Below, in pieces: positions 24,480-32,758 of a DNA stretch of 64,000 nt (within the stretch, counting starts at the first letter, position 1; each line of letters starts with the position of its first letter). A model generated the notes under the pieces. That model did no database searches. It was not told where the DNA came from and worked only from the letters and a program-made list of their open reading frames with translations. The position numbers were made by a program, and so were the translations under genes. The stretch comes from Caldatribacterium sp051549785 (GTDB lineage Bacteria > Atribacterota > Atribacteria > Atribacterales > Caldatribacteriaceae). The DNA is taken from positions 62,001 to 126,000 of the forward strand of contig NZ_CP189974.1 of assembly GCF_051549785.1 (NCBI RefSeq). Direction: 5' to 3'.

Positions 24480-25227
24480 CGACCAGGAGGTAGTACACAC
24501 GCCGGAAACCTCTGCCCGCCAGGGAAGCGGCAAAGGCTTTCCCTTCGGCGCTGGTTGCCGCAAGAATAACGTAAACGCCCTGGGGGTCAAGGTGGGAGAG
24601 GTCATCCTCTCCTGTTACGGTCTTGTAGCGGAGGCCTGGCTTCTCGGGAAAGGGGTTCGTGCCACGCTCCCGGAGATCCAGAAGCACCACTCCCTCAAGG
24701 ACCTCAAGGAGGTTCCGGACCTCAGGAAGCAGAAGACCCCGGAACCACAGGATGCGATCGAGTTTCCTCCGGACAGTGGCTTCATCGCTTCCCCCAAGAA
24801 TCACATCGGCAATCTTCCCCTGGGGGTCGATGAAAAAGAGCGTGGGAAGTCCAAAAATCCGATATGAAAAGGCGGTTTCTCCCCGCTCGTCAAGGAGGAC
24901 AGGAAAGGAAAGGCCCAGCCCTTCCACGAAACGCCTGACCTTCTCCTCTGGCTCCTGCAGGTCAACGCCAAGAACAAGCAGAGACGCCTTTTCCCGGTAC
25001 TCGCGGTAGAGCTTTTCAAGAAGCGGCAACTCCCTCTCGCAGTACGGACACCAGGTGGTGAAGAAAGACAGAATGACGGGCTGGCCCCGAAAGTCGGCGA
25101 GGGTGTATTCCTTCCCGTCAAGGCCGGGGAGGCGAAAAGCCGGTGCTTCCTGAGCTCCAGCTTGAGGAAGAACACATGCCACCACAAAGAGCACGACAAA
25201 AAGCCCGAAAACTCTCCGAATACGCAT
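24463..25227 (-). CDS. Exported TlpA-type thioredoxin fused to a rhodanese-like domain lacking its cysteine
   Basis: The 254-residue protein has a signal peptide (residues 1-25) and a TlpA/ResA thioredoxin domain with the redox motif WCPYC at residues 59-63 and the cis-proline site GLPTLFFIDPQGK. A C-terminal rhodanese-like domain follows (about 165-250: VVLLDLRERGTNPF; GRGFRRVYYLLVDGA). Where an active rhodanese has its catalytic cysteine, this one reads VILAATSAEG, so sulfur transfer is unlikely. It lies between csrA and lptC, and may reduce or form disulfides in envelope proteins, for example LptD. Confidence 0.8.
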   Translation of the reverse strand: MRIRRVFGLFVVLFVVACVLPQAGAQEAPAFRLPGLDGKEYTLADFRGQPVILSFFTTWCPYCERELPLLEKLYREYREKASLLVLGVDLQEPEEKVRRFVEGLGLSFPVLLDERGETAFSYRIFGLPTLFFIDPQGKIADVILGGSDEATVRRKLDRILWFRGLLLPEVRNLLEVLEGVVLLDLRERGTNPFPEKPGLRYKTVTGEDDLSHLDPQGVYVILAATSAEGKAFAASLAGRGFRRVYYLLVDGAKE

Positions 25228-25241
25228 GAAAGTAGCCTCCT

Positions 25242-25487
25242 TCAGGTTCGCGGGGCATTCTGGGGGAGGAAAATCTCTTTGAGGGTGTGCACCATCTCTT
25301 CAGAGGCAAAGAGAGCATCCCGGTTCTTCTGCACGAGAGACCGGTAGAGTTCTTCCCGGTAGATGGGGACGTCCTTTGGGGCAAGGACCCCAAGACGGAC
25401 CTTCCCCCGTTCAATGGCGACTACCCTGACCTCAATGGTATCGCCGATGCGAATGCTCTCATTGACCCTCCGGGTGATGACCAGCAT
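25242..25487 (-). CDS. csrA: Carbon storage / translational regulator CsrA
   Basis: CsrA is a small RNA-binding dimer that blocks ribosome access at GGA motifs. The 81 residues begin MLVITRRVNESIRIGDTIEV and carry the RNA-contact residues near the N-terminus and in VPIYREELY. The ATG at 25487 starts at the family's normal position. It overlaps the end of fliW by 29 bases. The C-terminus is about 20 residues longer than E. coli CsrA, as is usual in flagellar CsrA proteins paired with FliW. Confidence 0.95.
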   Translation of the reverse strand: MLVITRRVNESIRIGDTIEVRVVAIERGKVRLGVLAPKDVPIYREELYRSLVQKNRDALFASEEMVHTLKEIFLPQNAPRT

Positions 25488-25917
25488 TGACTTCCGCTCC
25501 CTGCCCCTTGAGGACGAGGGGGTGATACAGGGTGTACCGTTCATCCTCAAGGATGATTTGCTTCCCCATCTTCAGAGTACAGTTTATCACAAGTGGGGCC
25601 AGAAGGTTAACACCTATTTCCTGAGGAGAACGGACACTCATGATGGCGAGAACGATGACCTCGTCACTCTTTGTGATTCCCAGGGCCTCGCATTCAGAGG
25701 AGGGAATCTCCACCTCGTACCCCGGGAAACACACAAAGGGGTCACACACGGCAAAGACAATGTCCGGGTCGTCCACGCTCTGCAGCCAGAAAAACCCCCG
25801 ATCCTCGAGGAGGAGAAAACGGTGGAGGTGCTCAAACCCGGGAATACCCCAGGGGAAAAGGAGGATTTTGTTCTCCTCAACCTCAATGTCGCCGAAATAC
25901 CTTGTGGTCACCTTCAA
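25459..25917 (-). CDS. fliW: Flagellar assembly factor FliW
   Basis: FliW binds CsrA and flagellin, freeing flagellin translation when flagellin is low. The 152 residues include TRYFGDIEVEENKILLFPWG and GIPGFEHLHRF, the typical FliW start, and a middle segment FWLQSVDDPDIVFAVCDP. The start is TTG at 25917, with GAGGGAAG eight bases upstream and inside the end of the flgL spacer. Order flgL-fliW-csrA is conserved in many bacteria. Confidence 0.93.
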   Translation of the reverse strand: MKVTTRYFGDIEVEENKILLFPWGIPGFEHLHRFLLLEDRGFFWLQSVDDPDIVFAVCDPFVCFPGYEVEIPSSECEALGITKSDEVIVLAIMSVRSPQEIGVNLLAPLVINCTLKMGKQIILEDERYTLYHPLVLKGQGAEVNAGHHPEGQ

Positions 25918-25927
25918 GGCGCTTCCC

Positions 25928-27094
25928 TCACCGCAAAAAGTCAAGGAGTGTCGGTTGCATGAGTCTTGCCGCGGCTGCCAGGGCCATCTGGTACACATTC
26001 TGATGCTCCTGAAGCTGCACCACGACCTCGGCAACGTCGATGTCCTCGTCAAAGGAAAGGAGCTTTTTGAAATTCGTGGTGAAGTCCCCGAAACGGTTCA
26101 GAGCGTTCTCCAGGCGAAGTGTGCGGGCACCGACTTCCGCCCGGACCTTCAGGAGGAGATCCAGAACCTGGTCCAGTTTCTCCAGGTCCTCTCCGGAAAC
26201 GAGGTCCACCCGGTTCTCCCGAAGATGCTCCGCAAGGTCCCGGACCACCTTGAGCATCCCCGAGGCTTCCCGGGAGTTCGCAGGATCCAGGAGCCCCCAG
26301 TTTGCTAAGGGTGTCCCCAAACGGTCCTCAAGGATGAGAGGGTCTTCGGTCCGGGAACGCAGGAAAAGTCGCTTGCCGTCGGTGAAGGCGTACACCTCTT
26401 CCTTGAGGGCCGGATCCTCGTTGATGCGGCGGACAAGGTCCTCAAGGGTCGTCATGGTGCCATCGATTTCGATTTCCACACCGTTTATGGCAAAGCGTTC
26501 TCCCGCTGTCAGCGTTATACCTTCGTTACTCTGGACTTCAAACCCCCGGAAGAAGAGGTCATCCCCGGGCACCCCAATCGTCACCACCACTCCCTCGCTG
26601 ATTTCCCTCTGGATGGATGCTCCGTTCCCCTGATACGTAAGGCGGCCACCAGCAAGAACAAAGGGCGTGGTGAGGGTTTCGGTTCCGGAAAATATGTACC
26701 TACCAGCATAGGCGGTGTTGCCAATTCCCGCAAGTTCCTCAAGGTACTTCTCCACCTCGGTGGCGATCATGGCGCGGTCCTCAGGAGTGAGTGTTCCGTT
26801 CGCCCCCTGAACGGCCAGCGTCCGCACCTTCTGGAGGACGCTGGTGGCCTGATCAAGACTTGTGTCGGTGAGGTTGAGCCAGCTCAGCCCGTCCTCAACG
26901 TTTGCAGTGTACTGCTCGAGCTTTCGGATGGATGTGCGCAGAAGGAGCACGTGGTTGAGCTTCACCGGGTCGTCCGAGGGACGGCGGAGGGTTTTGCCCG
27001 AAGAGAGCATATCCTGCACCCGGAGGAGCCTTTCCGTGATGCTATAGAGATTCGCCATGACCTGGTTTGTAACCATCCGATGGGTAACCCGCAT
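25928..27094 (-). CDS. flgL: Flagellar hook-filament junction protein FlgL
   Basis: The 388-residue protein has the flagellin-like N-terminus (RVTHRMVTNQVMANLYSITE; GKTLRRPSDDP) and C-terminus (AEVVVQLQEHQNVYQMALA). These form the D0 coiled coils; TAYAGRYIFSGTETLTTPF is a FlgL hallmark. It forms the junction between FlgK and the filament. It lies 10 bases after flgK. Confidence 0.95.
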   Translation of the reverse strand: MRVTHRMVTNQVMANLYSITERLLRVQDMLSSGKTLRRPSDDPVKLNHVLLLRTSIRKLEQYTANVEDGLSWLNLTDTSLDQATSVLQKVRTLAVQGANGTLTPEDRAMIATEVEKYLEELAGIGNTAYAGRYIFSGTETLTTPFVLAGGRLTYQGNGASIQREISEGVVVTIGVPGDDLFFRGFEVQSNEGITLTAGERFAINGVEIEIDGTMTTLEDLVRRINEDPALKEEVYAFTDGKRLFLRSRTEDPLILEDRLGTPLANWGLLDPANSREASGMLKVVRDLAEHLRENRVDLVSGEDLEKLDQVLDLLLKVRAEVGARTLRLENALNRFGDFTTNFKKLLSFDEDIDVAEVVVQLQEHQNVYQMALAAAARLMQPTLLDFLR

Positions 27095-27104
27095 CCTCTC
27101 ACCT

Positions 27105-28493
27105 CTACCTGATCCTGTTCACTAAGGTGTCGAGCATCTCATCGATGGTACGCACAAGAAGGGAAGCCGCCTGGTACGCATACTGGTACCGGATGAGGTT
27201 GGTCATCTCCTCATCAAGCGACACTCCCGAAATCGACTCCCGGCGGTTCTCAAGCTGCTGCACAAGAAGCTCCTGATTTTTGGCGATGCGCTGGGCCTCC
27301 TCCCGTTCCACTCCCAGACGGGAAACAATCCCCCGGTAGAAGTCGTCAGGGGTGGACCCGCTGACCACGGGTTGACTCCGAAGCCGGGCAATGGCCAGGG
27401 CGTTTCCCCCATCTCCCGGAGCACCACTCAGGGAGGCTGCGATCTTTTCCGGGTTTTCGAGAATCTCCGGGCTCACCGCAAGGTCTTTCGCCCCATCTCC
27501 GATGAAGAAGTCCCCACCCCTTTGGGGTGGTTCCTCAAGGGTGAAGCCCTGAGCATGCACCCCGTTGACCGCCTCTTTGAGCCCCCTGGCCAGGGTATCC
27601 AGGGCTTCCTGGTACTTCGGAACAACAACATCTCGAAGGTCGAGAATCGCCTTAAGCTCCCCGTTCTGGTACGTGAAGTCCACCCGAGGACCGTTCTCCA
27701 AAAAGACCTCGTACATGCCCGAGGCATTCGGGGAGAGACTGAGGAAACTCCGTTCCCGGTCGTTCACAAGAATCCTCCCCTGGAGCACGATGGTGTAGGT
27801 CCCGTTCTGGTTCTCTTTGACCTGAACAGTGAGGACCTTCGAGAGATTCTCGACGAGAACGTCAAGCTGGTCTTTGTAATCGTTGATGTTGCCCCCTGCT
27901 GGGGCTATCCGGACAATCTGCTGGTTGAGGTCGTAAATCTGCTGGATGTAGTTGTTCACCTCCTGAACCTTTATGGCCACCTCTTCGTTGAGTTCGTTCC
28001 TTTGGGTCTCAAGCTGCATGTAGGCGTGGTTCAGCGCCTGCGCAAGGAGACTCCCGGTCTCGGCCACGAGGACCCGGGAAGCCTGGGACTCGGGAGACTT
28101 GGCAAGCTCCTGCCAGGTGTTCCAGAAGCGGTCAAAAATCTGGGAAAGGCCGCTCTCGCCCGGTTCCCCAAAAATCACCTCAATCTGTTCCAGCCCCTTG
28201 TCTATCGTGTTCCAGTACGCTCCAGTACGGGATTCCTGGCGAATCTGCAGGTCCAGGAATTCGTCCCGCATCCTCCGGATTTCGTCCACGTCGGTCCCAA
28301 GACCTACGTTCTTGAGATGAGGTGGAACGAAAAGGCCACTCAGGGGAACGGTTTCCTGCAAGAGGTGGGGAACCTGGCGGGTGTACCCTGGGGTATTGGC
28401 GTTGGCGATATTGTGGCTTGTGACGTTCATCGCTGCCTGGTGTGCCTGCAGCGCCTTTCGGGCAATTTCCAGTCCGAGGAAGATGGTGCGCAT
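27105..28493 (-). CDS. flgK: Flagellar hook-associated protein FlgK
   Basis: The 462-residue protein has the rod/hook N-terminal motif ALQAHQAAMNVTSHNIANAN followed by TPGYTRQ, and the C-terminal motif SLDEEMTNLIRYQYAYQAAS. The length is normal. It connects hook to FlgL. Confidence 0.97.
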   Translation of the reverse strand: MRTIFLGLEIARKALQAHQAAMNVTSHNIANANTPGYTRQVPHLLQETVPLSGLFVPPHLKNVGLGTDVDEIRRMRDEFLDLQIRQESRTGAYWNTIDKGLEQIEVIFGEPGESGLSQIFDRFWNTWQELAKSPESQASRVLVAETGSLLAQALNHAYMQLETQRNELNEEVAIKVQEVNNYIQQIYDLNQQIVRIAPAGGNINDYKDQLDVLVENLSKVLTVQVKENQNGTYTIVLQGRILVNDRERSFLSLSPNASGMYEVFLENGPRVDFTYQNGELKAILDLRDVVVPKYQEALDTLARGLKEAVNGVHAQGFTLEEPPQRGGDFFIGDGAKDLAVSPEILENPEKIAASLSGAPGDGGNALAIARLRSQPVVSGSTPDDFYRGIVSRLGVEREEAQRIAKNQELLVQQLENRRESISGVSLDEEMTNLIRYQYAYQAASLLVRTIDEMLDTLVNRIR

Positions 28494-28504
28494 ATCCTTC
28501 CCCC

Positions 28505-29047
28505 CTACACGACGCCGTCAATGAGAATCCCACGGACGCCACCCCTGTACTTCTCACCCCGTGGGGGTCCGTAACAGGGGCTGTTTTTCTCTTCCTGCCG
28601 CTCTACCTCCCGGAGGAGTAAAGAGAACACCACATCGATGTAGTTCAGAACATCCTCAATGAGCAGGGCATTCTGCCGGTTGAGCTCCTGGAGCTCCCGA
28701 ACCACCCGGTTGAGCTCCCCCTGAAGGACATGGAACTCCTCCTGGAGATCCGCATCGGCAAGCTCGAAAACCCTTGAGAGGCTCATCTCCTGCTCTTCCG
28801 GGAAGAACCGCCGTTTCATCTCCTCCCAGATGTTGCCCAACCGCCTCTCCACCGCGCAGGTTTGAAAGACCAGTTCCCCCTCTTCCTCAAGGAGGGGCAC
28901 AAGGGCCTCAATGTCGTTTTTGAGGAGGAGTGCCTGCTTCTTCCGGGCAATCTCAAGAAGCCTCTCTTGGAGCCCGAGTTCCCTCCTGAACCCCTCGAGA
29001 AGATGCAGGAAGTACTCACGCCGAGTGGTCAACACGTTCACCCTCAC
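28505..29047 (-). CDS. flgN: Flagellar export chaperone FlgN
   Basis: The 180-residue, mostly helical protein (LLEGFRRELGLQERLLEIAR; LQELNRQNALLIEDVLNYID) lies directly upstream of flgK, its substrate. FlgN chaperones FlgK and FlgL to the export gate. The start is uncertain: GTG codons at 29047, 29041 and 29035 are all possible, all inside the end of flgM. The C-terminal tail of about 25 residues is Gly- and Pro-rich. Confidence 0.85.
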   Translation of the reverse strand: MRVNVLTTRREYFLHLLEGFRRELGLQERLLEIARKKQALLLKNDIEALVPLLEEEGELVFQTCAVERRLGNIWEEMKRRFFPEEQEMSLSRVFELADADLQEEFHVLQGELNRVVRELQELNRQNALLIEDVLNYIDVVFSLLLREVERQEEKNSPCYGPPRGEKYRGGVRGILIDGVV

Positions 29048-29339
29048 TCACGATGAAATCCACCGCTTCGCGGTAGAGCATCTTTCGGGCAATCTCCACA
29101 CCGCCTGGGTGGTACTGACCCTTCTCAAGGCGTTCCCGGAAAGCCACCACGAGTTCCTGCCGGATGGGGGGAATCTCCCGCAGGCGTTCCTTCAAGACGC
29201 TCATCCTCTGGGCCTCAAGGGAGAGGGCGAGGGAATCGCCTTGAGGAGATACCCGGAGCGCTTCTCCTCGCTTCTGTCCTCTGGCTCTCTCGACGTACAC
29301 CTGGAGAAGGCTTTCTACCTGATTCCCAGAAATCTTCAC
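29016..29339 (-). CDS. flgM: Anti-sigma-28 factor FlgM
   Basis: FlgM holds sigma-28 (FliA) inactive until the hook is complete and it is exported. The 107 residues show MKISGNQVESLLQVYVERA at the disordered N-terminus and the sigma-binding C-terminus (VVAFRERLEKGQYHPGGVEI; ARKMLYREAVDF). The start is GTG at 29339 with GAGGGG upstream. A sigma-28-type promoter lies about 37 bases upstream. Confidence 0.92.
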   Translation of the reverse strand: MKISGNQVESLLQVYVERARGQKRGEALRVSPQGDSLALSLEAQRMSVLKERLREIPPIRQELVVAFRERLEKGQYHPGGVEIARKMLYREAVDFIVSEGERVDHSA

Positions 29340-29375
29340 GCTCCATCCCCTCTTTTCTTCCCCTTCTGCCCCTAT

Positions 29376-29402
29376 ATATCGACGCCTTTTGAGTTTTCTT
29401 TA
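29376..29402 (-). promoter_or_regulatory. Sigma-28 (FliA) promoter driving flgM-flgN-flgK-flgL-fliW-csrA
   Basis: On the minus strand TAAA is followed by exactly 15 bases and GTCGATAT. The FliA consensus is TAAA-N15-GCCGATAA. The -35 overlaps the stop codon of the YvyF-like gene. Six of eight bases match in the -10 element and the -35 core is perfect. Confidence 0.75.
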
Positions 29403-29807
29403 GCCCTGTTCCTTCTTTTTCTTCAGCGCATCTTTAAAGTAGAAATCAGGCCCTGAGGGCTTTTTCTTCTCTCCGCTCTGGACGAGCTGGGCAACTTTCC
29501 GGCGGCACTCCTCACAGAGACGCCCCGTAAGGATAGGCTTGCCACACCGCTCGCAGAAAAGCTCAAGGACAGGCTGCGCCTCAGACGCAACCTGCAACCG
29601 TCCCTCTTTCACGAACTCCAGAATCACCTTTCTCTCTACGCCAGTGGCCTCGCTGACCTCTTCAAGCCGTGCCTTGGGATGCCGGCGGAAGAACTCCTTC
29701 ACCTTCTGGAATTCCTCTTCCTCTTTGGCCAGACACGCCGGGCAGAGGTCTCGCTCGATGACCTTCTGGAAAATCGCCCCACACCGCTTACACTTCGCCA
29801 GGGTCAC
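29400..29807 (-). CDS. YvyF-like flagellar operon zinc-ribbon protein
   Basis: The 135-residue protein has two CxxC pairs in each half: CKRCGAIFQKVIERDLCPAC near the N-terminus and CERCGKPILTGRLCEEC near 85-101. A helix-turn-helix-like segment lies between (RLEEVSEATGVERKVILEFV). This matches the flagellar-operon protein family that includes B. subtilis YvyF, located beside flgM. It may regulate flagellar or competence genes. The start is GTG at 29807 with GAGGGGAAG upstream. Confidence 0.8.
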   Translation of the reverse strand: MTLAKCKRCGAIFQKVIERDLCPACLAKEEEEFQKVKEFFRRHPKARLEEVSEATGVERKVILEFVKEGRLQVASEAQPVLELFCERCGKPILTGRLCEECRRKVAQLVQSGEKKKPSGPDFYFKDALKKKKEQG

Positions 29808-30081
29808 GGAACTTCCCCTCTTTCACGAGACGCTCGAAAAGGAACTTCCCCAGACCTACCCCTCCTTGGGCACTCGCCCTTTTGGCTACCTCCTCGACCC
29901 AGAGCTCCCGAAACCACAGCTCCTCCCGGCTTGAGAGCGAAGAAGAGAACACCGGCACAAACGCCCGTCTGAACACAAACCCCAGGAAGAAGGCCTCGAA
30001 ATCACTGCAGGCCTTTTGCATCATTTTCAACGATTTTTCCTCTCCTGTCAAATACCCTGAGCACTTCCCCTCAATGCGCAT
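29788..30081 (-). CDS. FlgJ-type rod-binding protein (no muramidase domain)
   Basis: The 97-residue protein matches the N-terminal rod-binding domain of FlgJ (KACSDFEAFFLGFVFRRAF; GELWF-like helix). It lacks the C-terminal peptidoglycan hydrolase domain found in E. coli FlgJ, so a separate hydrolase must open the wall. It follows flgI, its usual neighbour, and overlaps the YvyF-like gene by 20 bases. Confidence 0.8.
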   Translation of the reverse strand: MRIEGKCSGYLTGEEKSLKMMQKACSDFEAFFLGFVFRRAFVPVFSSSLSSREELWFRELWVEEVAKRASAQGGVGLGKFLFERLVKEGKFRDPGEV

Positions 30082-30091
30082 ACACCATCCC

Positions 30092-31204
30092 TCACTGAAT
30101 CACGAGTTCTCCCTGCAGCGCCCCTGCCTCTTTCAGAGCCTGGAGAATGGCGATGAGGTCTCTTGGGCTCACGCCTAAAGCGTTGAGCACCCGTACAAGG
30201 TCATCGATGGTATTGCCTGACTCCACCCGGAAAAGACGGGCTTCCTGCTCCTCCACCTGAACCTGTGTCTCCGGTACCACCACGGTTTCCCCCGGCGAGA
30301 ACGGCGGGGGCTGGGACACCTCGTACTGGGTTCTGATGGTCACGGTGAGATTCCCGTGAGCCAAAGCCACGGGGAGAATCCTCACGTTCCCCCCGATGAC
30401 GATGGTCCCAGTGCGTTCGTTCACCACCACCCGGGCCGGCGCGTCAGGCATCACCGGAATTTCCCCCAGAAACGCCACAAGCTGGGACACCTGGTCCCGG
30501 TAGCGCTCGGGGATGCGCACCTCCACCCGGTTTGCATCTAAAACCCGGGCTGCATCGCCTCCAAGCTCCACATTGATGGCCTGAGCGATGCGGGAGGCGG
30601 TGACAAAATCGGGGTTTCGGAGAAGGAGGGTGAGGGTTCCCCGGGCAGCGTCGAAGAAATTCGTCTCCACCGTCCGTTCCACAATGGCCCCGCCGGGAAT
30701 CCGGCCCACCGTGGGGTGGTTCCTCTGCACCTGGTTTCCCCCTCCTCCACCAACGTTGAACCCTCCGATGGAAACCGGCCCCTGGGCCACCGCGTACACC
30801 TTTCCGTCCACCCCTTTGAGCGGGGTGAGGAGCAGCACCCCTCCCTGGAGGCTTTTAGCGTCCCCCAAAGAAGAAACGGTGCAGTCGATGCGCTCCCCGT
30901 TCCGGACAAAGGGAGGAAGCTCTGCGGTCACAAGAACTGAAGCGACGTTTCGGGAACGCACAAGCTGTGAGTCAACAGGGATACCGAACTTCGCCAGGAC
31001 GTTCGCCAGGGCCTGGTTGGTGAAGAGGGTGCTCTGGCTGTCTCCGGTGCCCGAGAGCCCCACAACCAGCCCGTACCCCACGAGTTGATTCCCCCGCACA
31101 CCCTCGATGTCGGTGATATCCTTAATCCGCACCACCTCTGCCCGAAGGGGCAACGCCAGAAGAACGCAGAAGACGCTGATGAGAACTCCAAAAAGCCGCC
31201 TCAT
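30092..31204 (-). CDS. flgI: Flagellar P-ring protein FlgI
   Basis: The 370-residue protein has a signal peptide (MRRLFGVLISVFCVLLALPL, cleaved after RAE region). The conserved FlgI core follows (VRIKDITDIEGVRGNQLVGY; GLVVGLSGTGD; PVSIGGFNVGGGGGNQVQ). It forms the bushing in the peptidoglycan layer. The start ATG at 31204 has AGGGGAGAAG upstream; an ORF extension to 31303 is not needed. Confidence 0.97.
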   Translation of the reverse strand: MRRLFGVLISVFCVLLALPLRAEVVRIKDITDIEGVRGNQLVGYGLVVGLSGTGDSQSTLFTNQALANVLAKFGIPVDSQLVRSRNVASVLVTAELPPFVRNGERIDCTVSSLGDAKSLQGGVLLLTPLKGVDGKVYAVAQGPVSIGGFNVGGGGGNQVQRNHPTVGRIPGGAIVERTVETNFFDAARGTLTLLLRNPDFVTASRIAQAINVELGGDAARVLDANRVEVRIPERYRDQVSQLVAFLGEIPVMPDAPARVVVNERTGTIVIGGNVRILPVALAHGNLTVTIRTQYEVSQPPPFSPGETVVVPETQVQVEEQEARLFRVESGNTIDDLVRVLNALGVSPRDLIAILQALKEAGALQGELVIQ

Positions 31205-31214
31205 CTTCTCCCCT

Positions 31215-31808
31215 CTAAAAGAGCACGTCAAGAATGGAACCGAAAAGTCCCTGGAGCACCCCCAAAAGGCCACTCTGTTTTTTGGGCTTGAGCGTTCCTT
31301 CAAGACGAATCACCACGTCCATCACCTGGGTGGAAGAAATGGTGTTCTGTGGCGAGAGCAGACGGGGATCGATGGTTCCCTCAATACTCAGGGTTTCCCG
31401 CTCTTTATTGAGGAAGATTTCCTTTTTGCCCGCAATGCGGAGGTGACCGTTCTCGAGAACCTCGACAACCCGGCAGGCGATGACACCACTTAAGGTGACA
31501 CCCCGGCTATACGAACGCTTCCCTGTTTGAGAACTCTTGTGGTTGAGCTGCGCCGGGGGAAGAAAATCAAAGATGCCCTGGCCTGCTTGAAGCCCAACCT
31601 GCGTCTCGTTGCTGCCCTGGGATGAAGCTGTAGCCGTTCCCTTGGTCTGTTCTTCAAGGATCACCGTGACCACATCTCCGACGTCCCTGGCCCGTTCCGC
31701 CACGTAAGGTTCCGAGAACCACCCATCGTCCCGCCAGAGGGACTCCCCGAAGGCCACACCTCCGAAAAGAAGGGAAAGACCAACAAGACAACCGAAAAGC
31801 CACCTCAC
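31215..31808 (-). CDS. flgH: Flagellar L-ring protein FlgH
   Basis: The 197-residue protein has a signal peptide and the FlgH core (LWRDDGWFSEPYVAERARD; VGDVVTVILEEQTKGTATAS; LRIAGKKEIFLNKERETLSI). The L-ring sits in the outer membrane, which supports a diderm cell. No lipobox cysteine is visible after the signal peptide (FGGVAFGESL), unlike the lipoprotein FlgH of enterobacteria. The start is GTG, overlapping the flgA stop as GTGA. Confidence 0.95.
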   Translation of the reverse strand: MRWLFGCLVGLSLLFGGVAFGESLWRDDGWFSEPYVAERARDVGDVVTVILEEQTKGTATASSQGSNETQVGLQAGQGIFDFLPPAQLNHKSSQTGKRSYSRGVTLSGVIACRVVEVLENGHLRIAGKKEIFLNKERETLSIEGTIDPRLLSPQNTISSTQVMDVVIRLEGTLKPKKQSGLLGVLQGLFGSILDVLF

Positions 31809-32752
31809 TGGACCACCACCCGCACAGTCCGCTCATCAACAACGATGCCCTCCACCCTCTTCCGGGAGGAGGTGTTCTCAACAACAATGCGATCTCCTAA
31901 GGTCCCTTCCCCCCGGGCCTTCCCTGTGGTCGTCACCACAATGCCCCCGTACTCTGCCACCATGGTCACAAGGTCCCCTCGCTTAATAAGGACGTCCTTC
32001 CCCAAAGCGGTGGGCACAACAGGATCCCCGGCTCTGATGGTCTTCCGCACCGGTTTCCCCAGAACCTCTTCAAGGGCGGTGCAGGCCTTCTCAGTTGCAA
32101 AAGACACCGGCTCAACACTCACGGCAACGTCCTCCGGGCCAATGGTCGCGCGAGCGGTTAGGTCTTTCCTGGCCCGAACCACAGGACGGTAGATCGAAAG
32201 AGCGAATCGCACCGTTTTCCTCTGCGTCCCATCCTCTGCAACAATATCCGCCCCCTGTACCCCCCAGGGTTTCAGGGTCTCTGGGAGCACCACCGTAAAC
32301 TCTGGGGTGGGGAGGGTAATCCCGGACTCCTCAAGGAGGGTTACCTCAATTCGCTCGGCTTCAGGGAAACGTTCCTGTAAAGCCTTGCGAATCTCATCCT
32401 CAAGGGTTTCCCGGACTACCGGCACTCCTCCTCGCCGCACCCGGGAGACACTGGCCCCGGAGAAGTAGATGTAGTCAAGACCCGGAACCCCCTGCCTTAC
32501 CACCCGGGCGTAGATTTCCTGGGGCGAAATCACCCGCTCTCCCTGAGAAGGCAAAGCCCCAAGGCTCAAGCCCCGCAGAACCTTCTCCCACCGGGGATCA
32601 GGATACAAGACCTCGGCGATATCCCCGAGTGTGAGGGTCTCCTGAAAGACCACGACCTCCTCCCTGAGGCGCACCTCAAGGGTCAGCGCAAAGGCCAAAG
32701 ACACCGCGCTTAAAAGGCCAAAAAGCACAAAAACCCCCACCCACAGCCGCAA
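31805..32752 (-). CDS. flgA: Flagellar P-ring assembly chaperone FlgA
   Basis: The 315-residue protein has a signal peptide (to about residue 22) and the C-terminal SAF/FlgA domain (TARATIGPEDVAVSVEPVS; LGKPVRKTIRAGDPVVPTAL; GDLVTMVAEYGGIVVTTTG). FlgA guides FlgI polymerisation in the periplasm. It is placed directly before flgH and flgI. Confidence 0.93.
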   Translation of the reverse strand: MRLWVGVFVLFGLLSAVSLAFALTLEVRLREEVVVFQETLTLGDIAEVLYPDPRWEKVLRGLSLGALPSQGERVISPQEIYARVVRQGVPGLDYIYFSGASVSRVRRGGVPVVRETLEDEIRKALQERFPEAERIEVTLLEESGITLPTPEFTVVLPETLKPWGVQGADIVAEDGTQRKTVRFALSIYRPVVRARKDLTARATIGPEDVAVSVEPVSFATEKACTALEEVLGKPVRKTIRAGDPVVPTALGKDVLIKRGDLVTMVAEYGGIVVTTTGKARGEGTLGDRIVVENTSSRKRVEGIVVDERTVRVVVQ

Positions 32753-32758
32753 ACGGCC

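Noticed and set aside
25928..27094. Flagellin (filament protein) as an alternative call for the flgL gene
   Set aside because: Length, position after flgK and the TAYAGRYIFSGTETLTTPF segment favour FlgL; no separate flagellin gene is in the window.
27372..28574. 400-codon open frame antisense to flgK
   Set aside because: Entirely opposite a conserved flagellar gene; no ribosome site and no domain.
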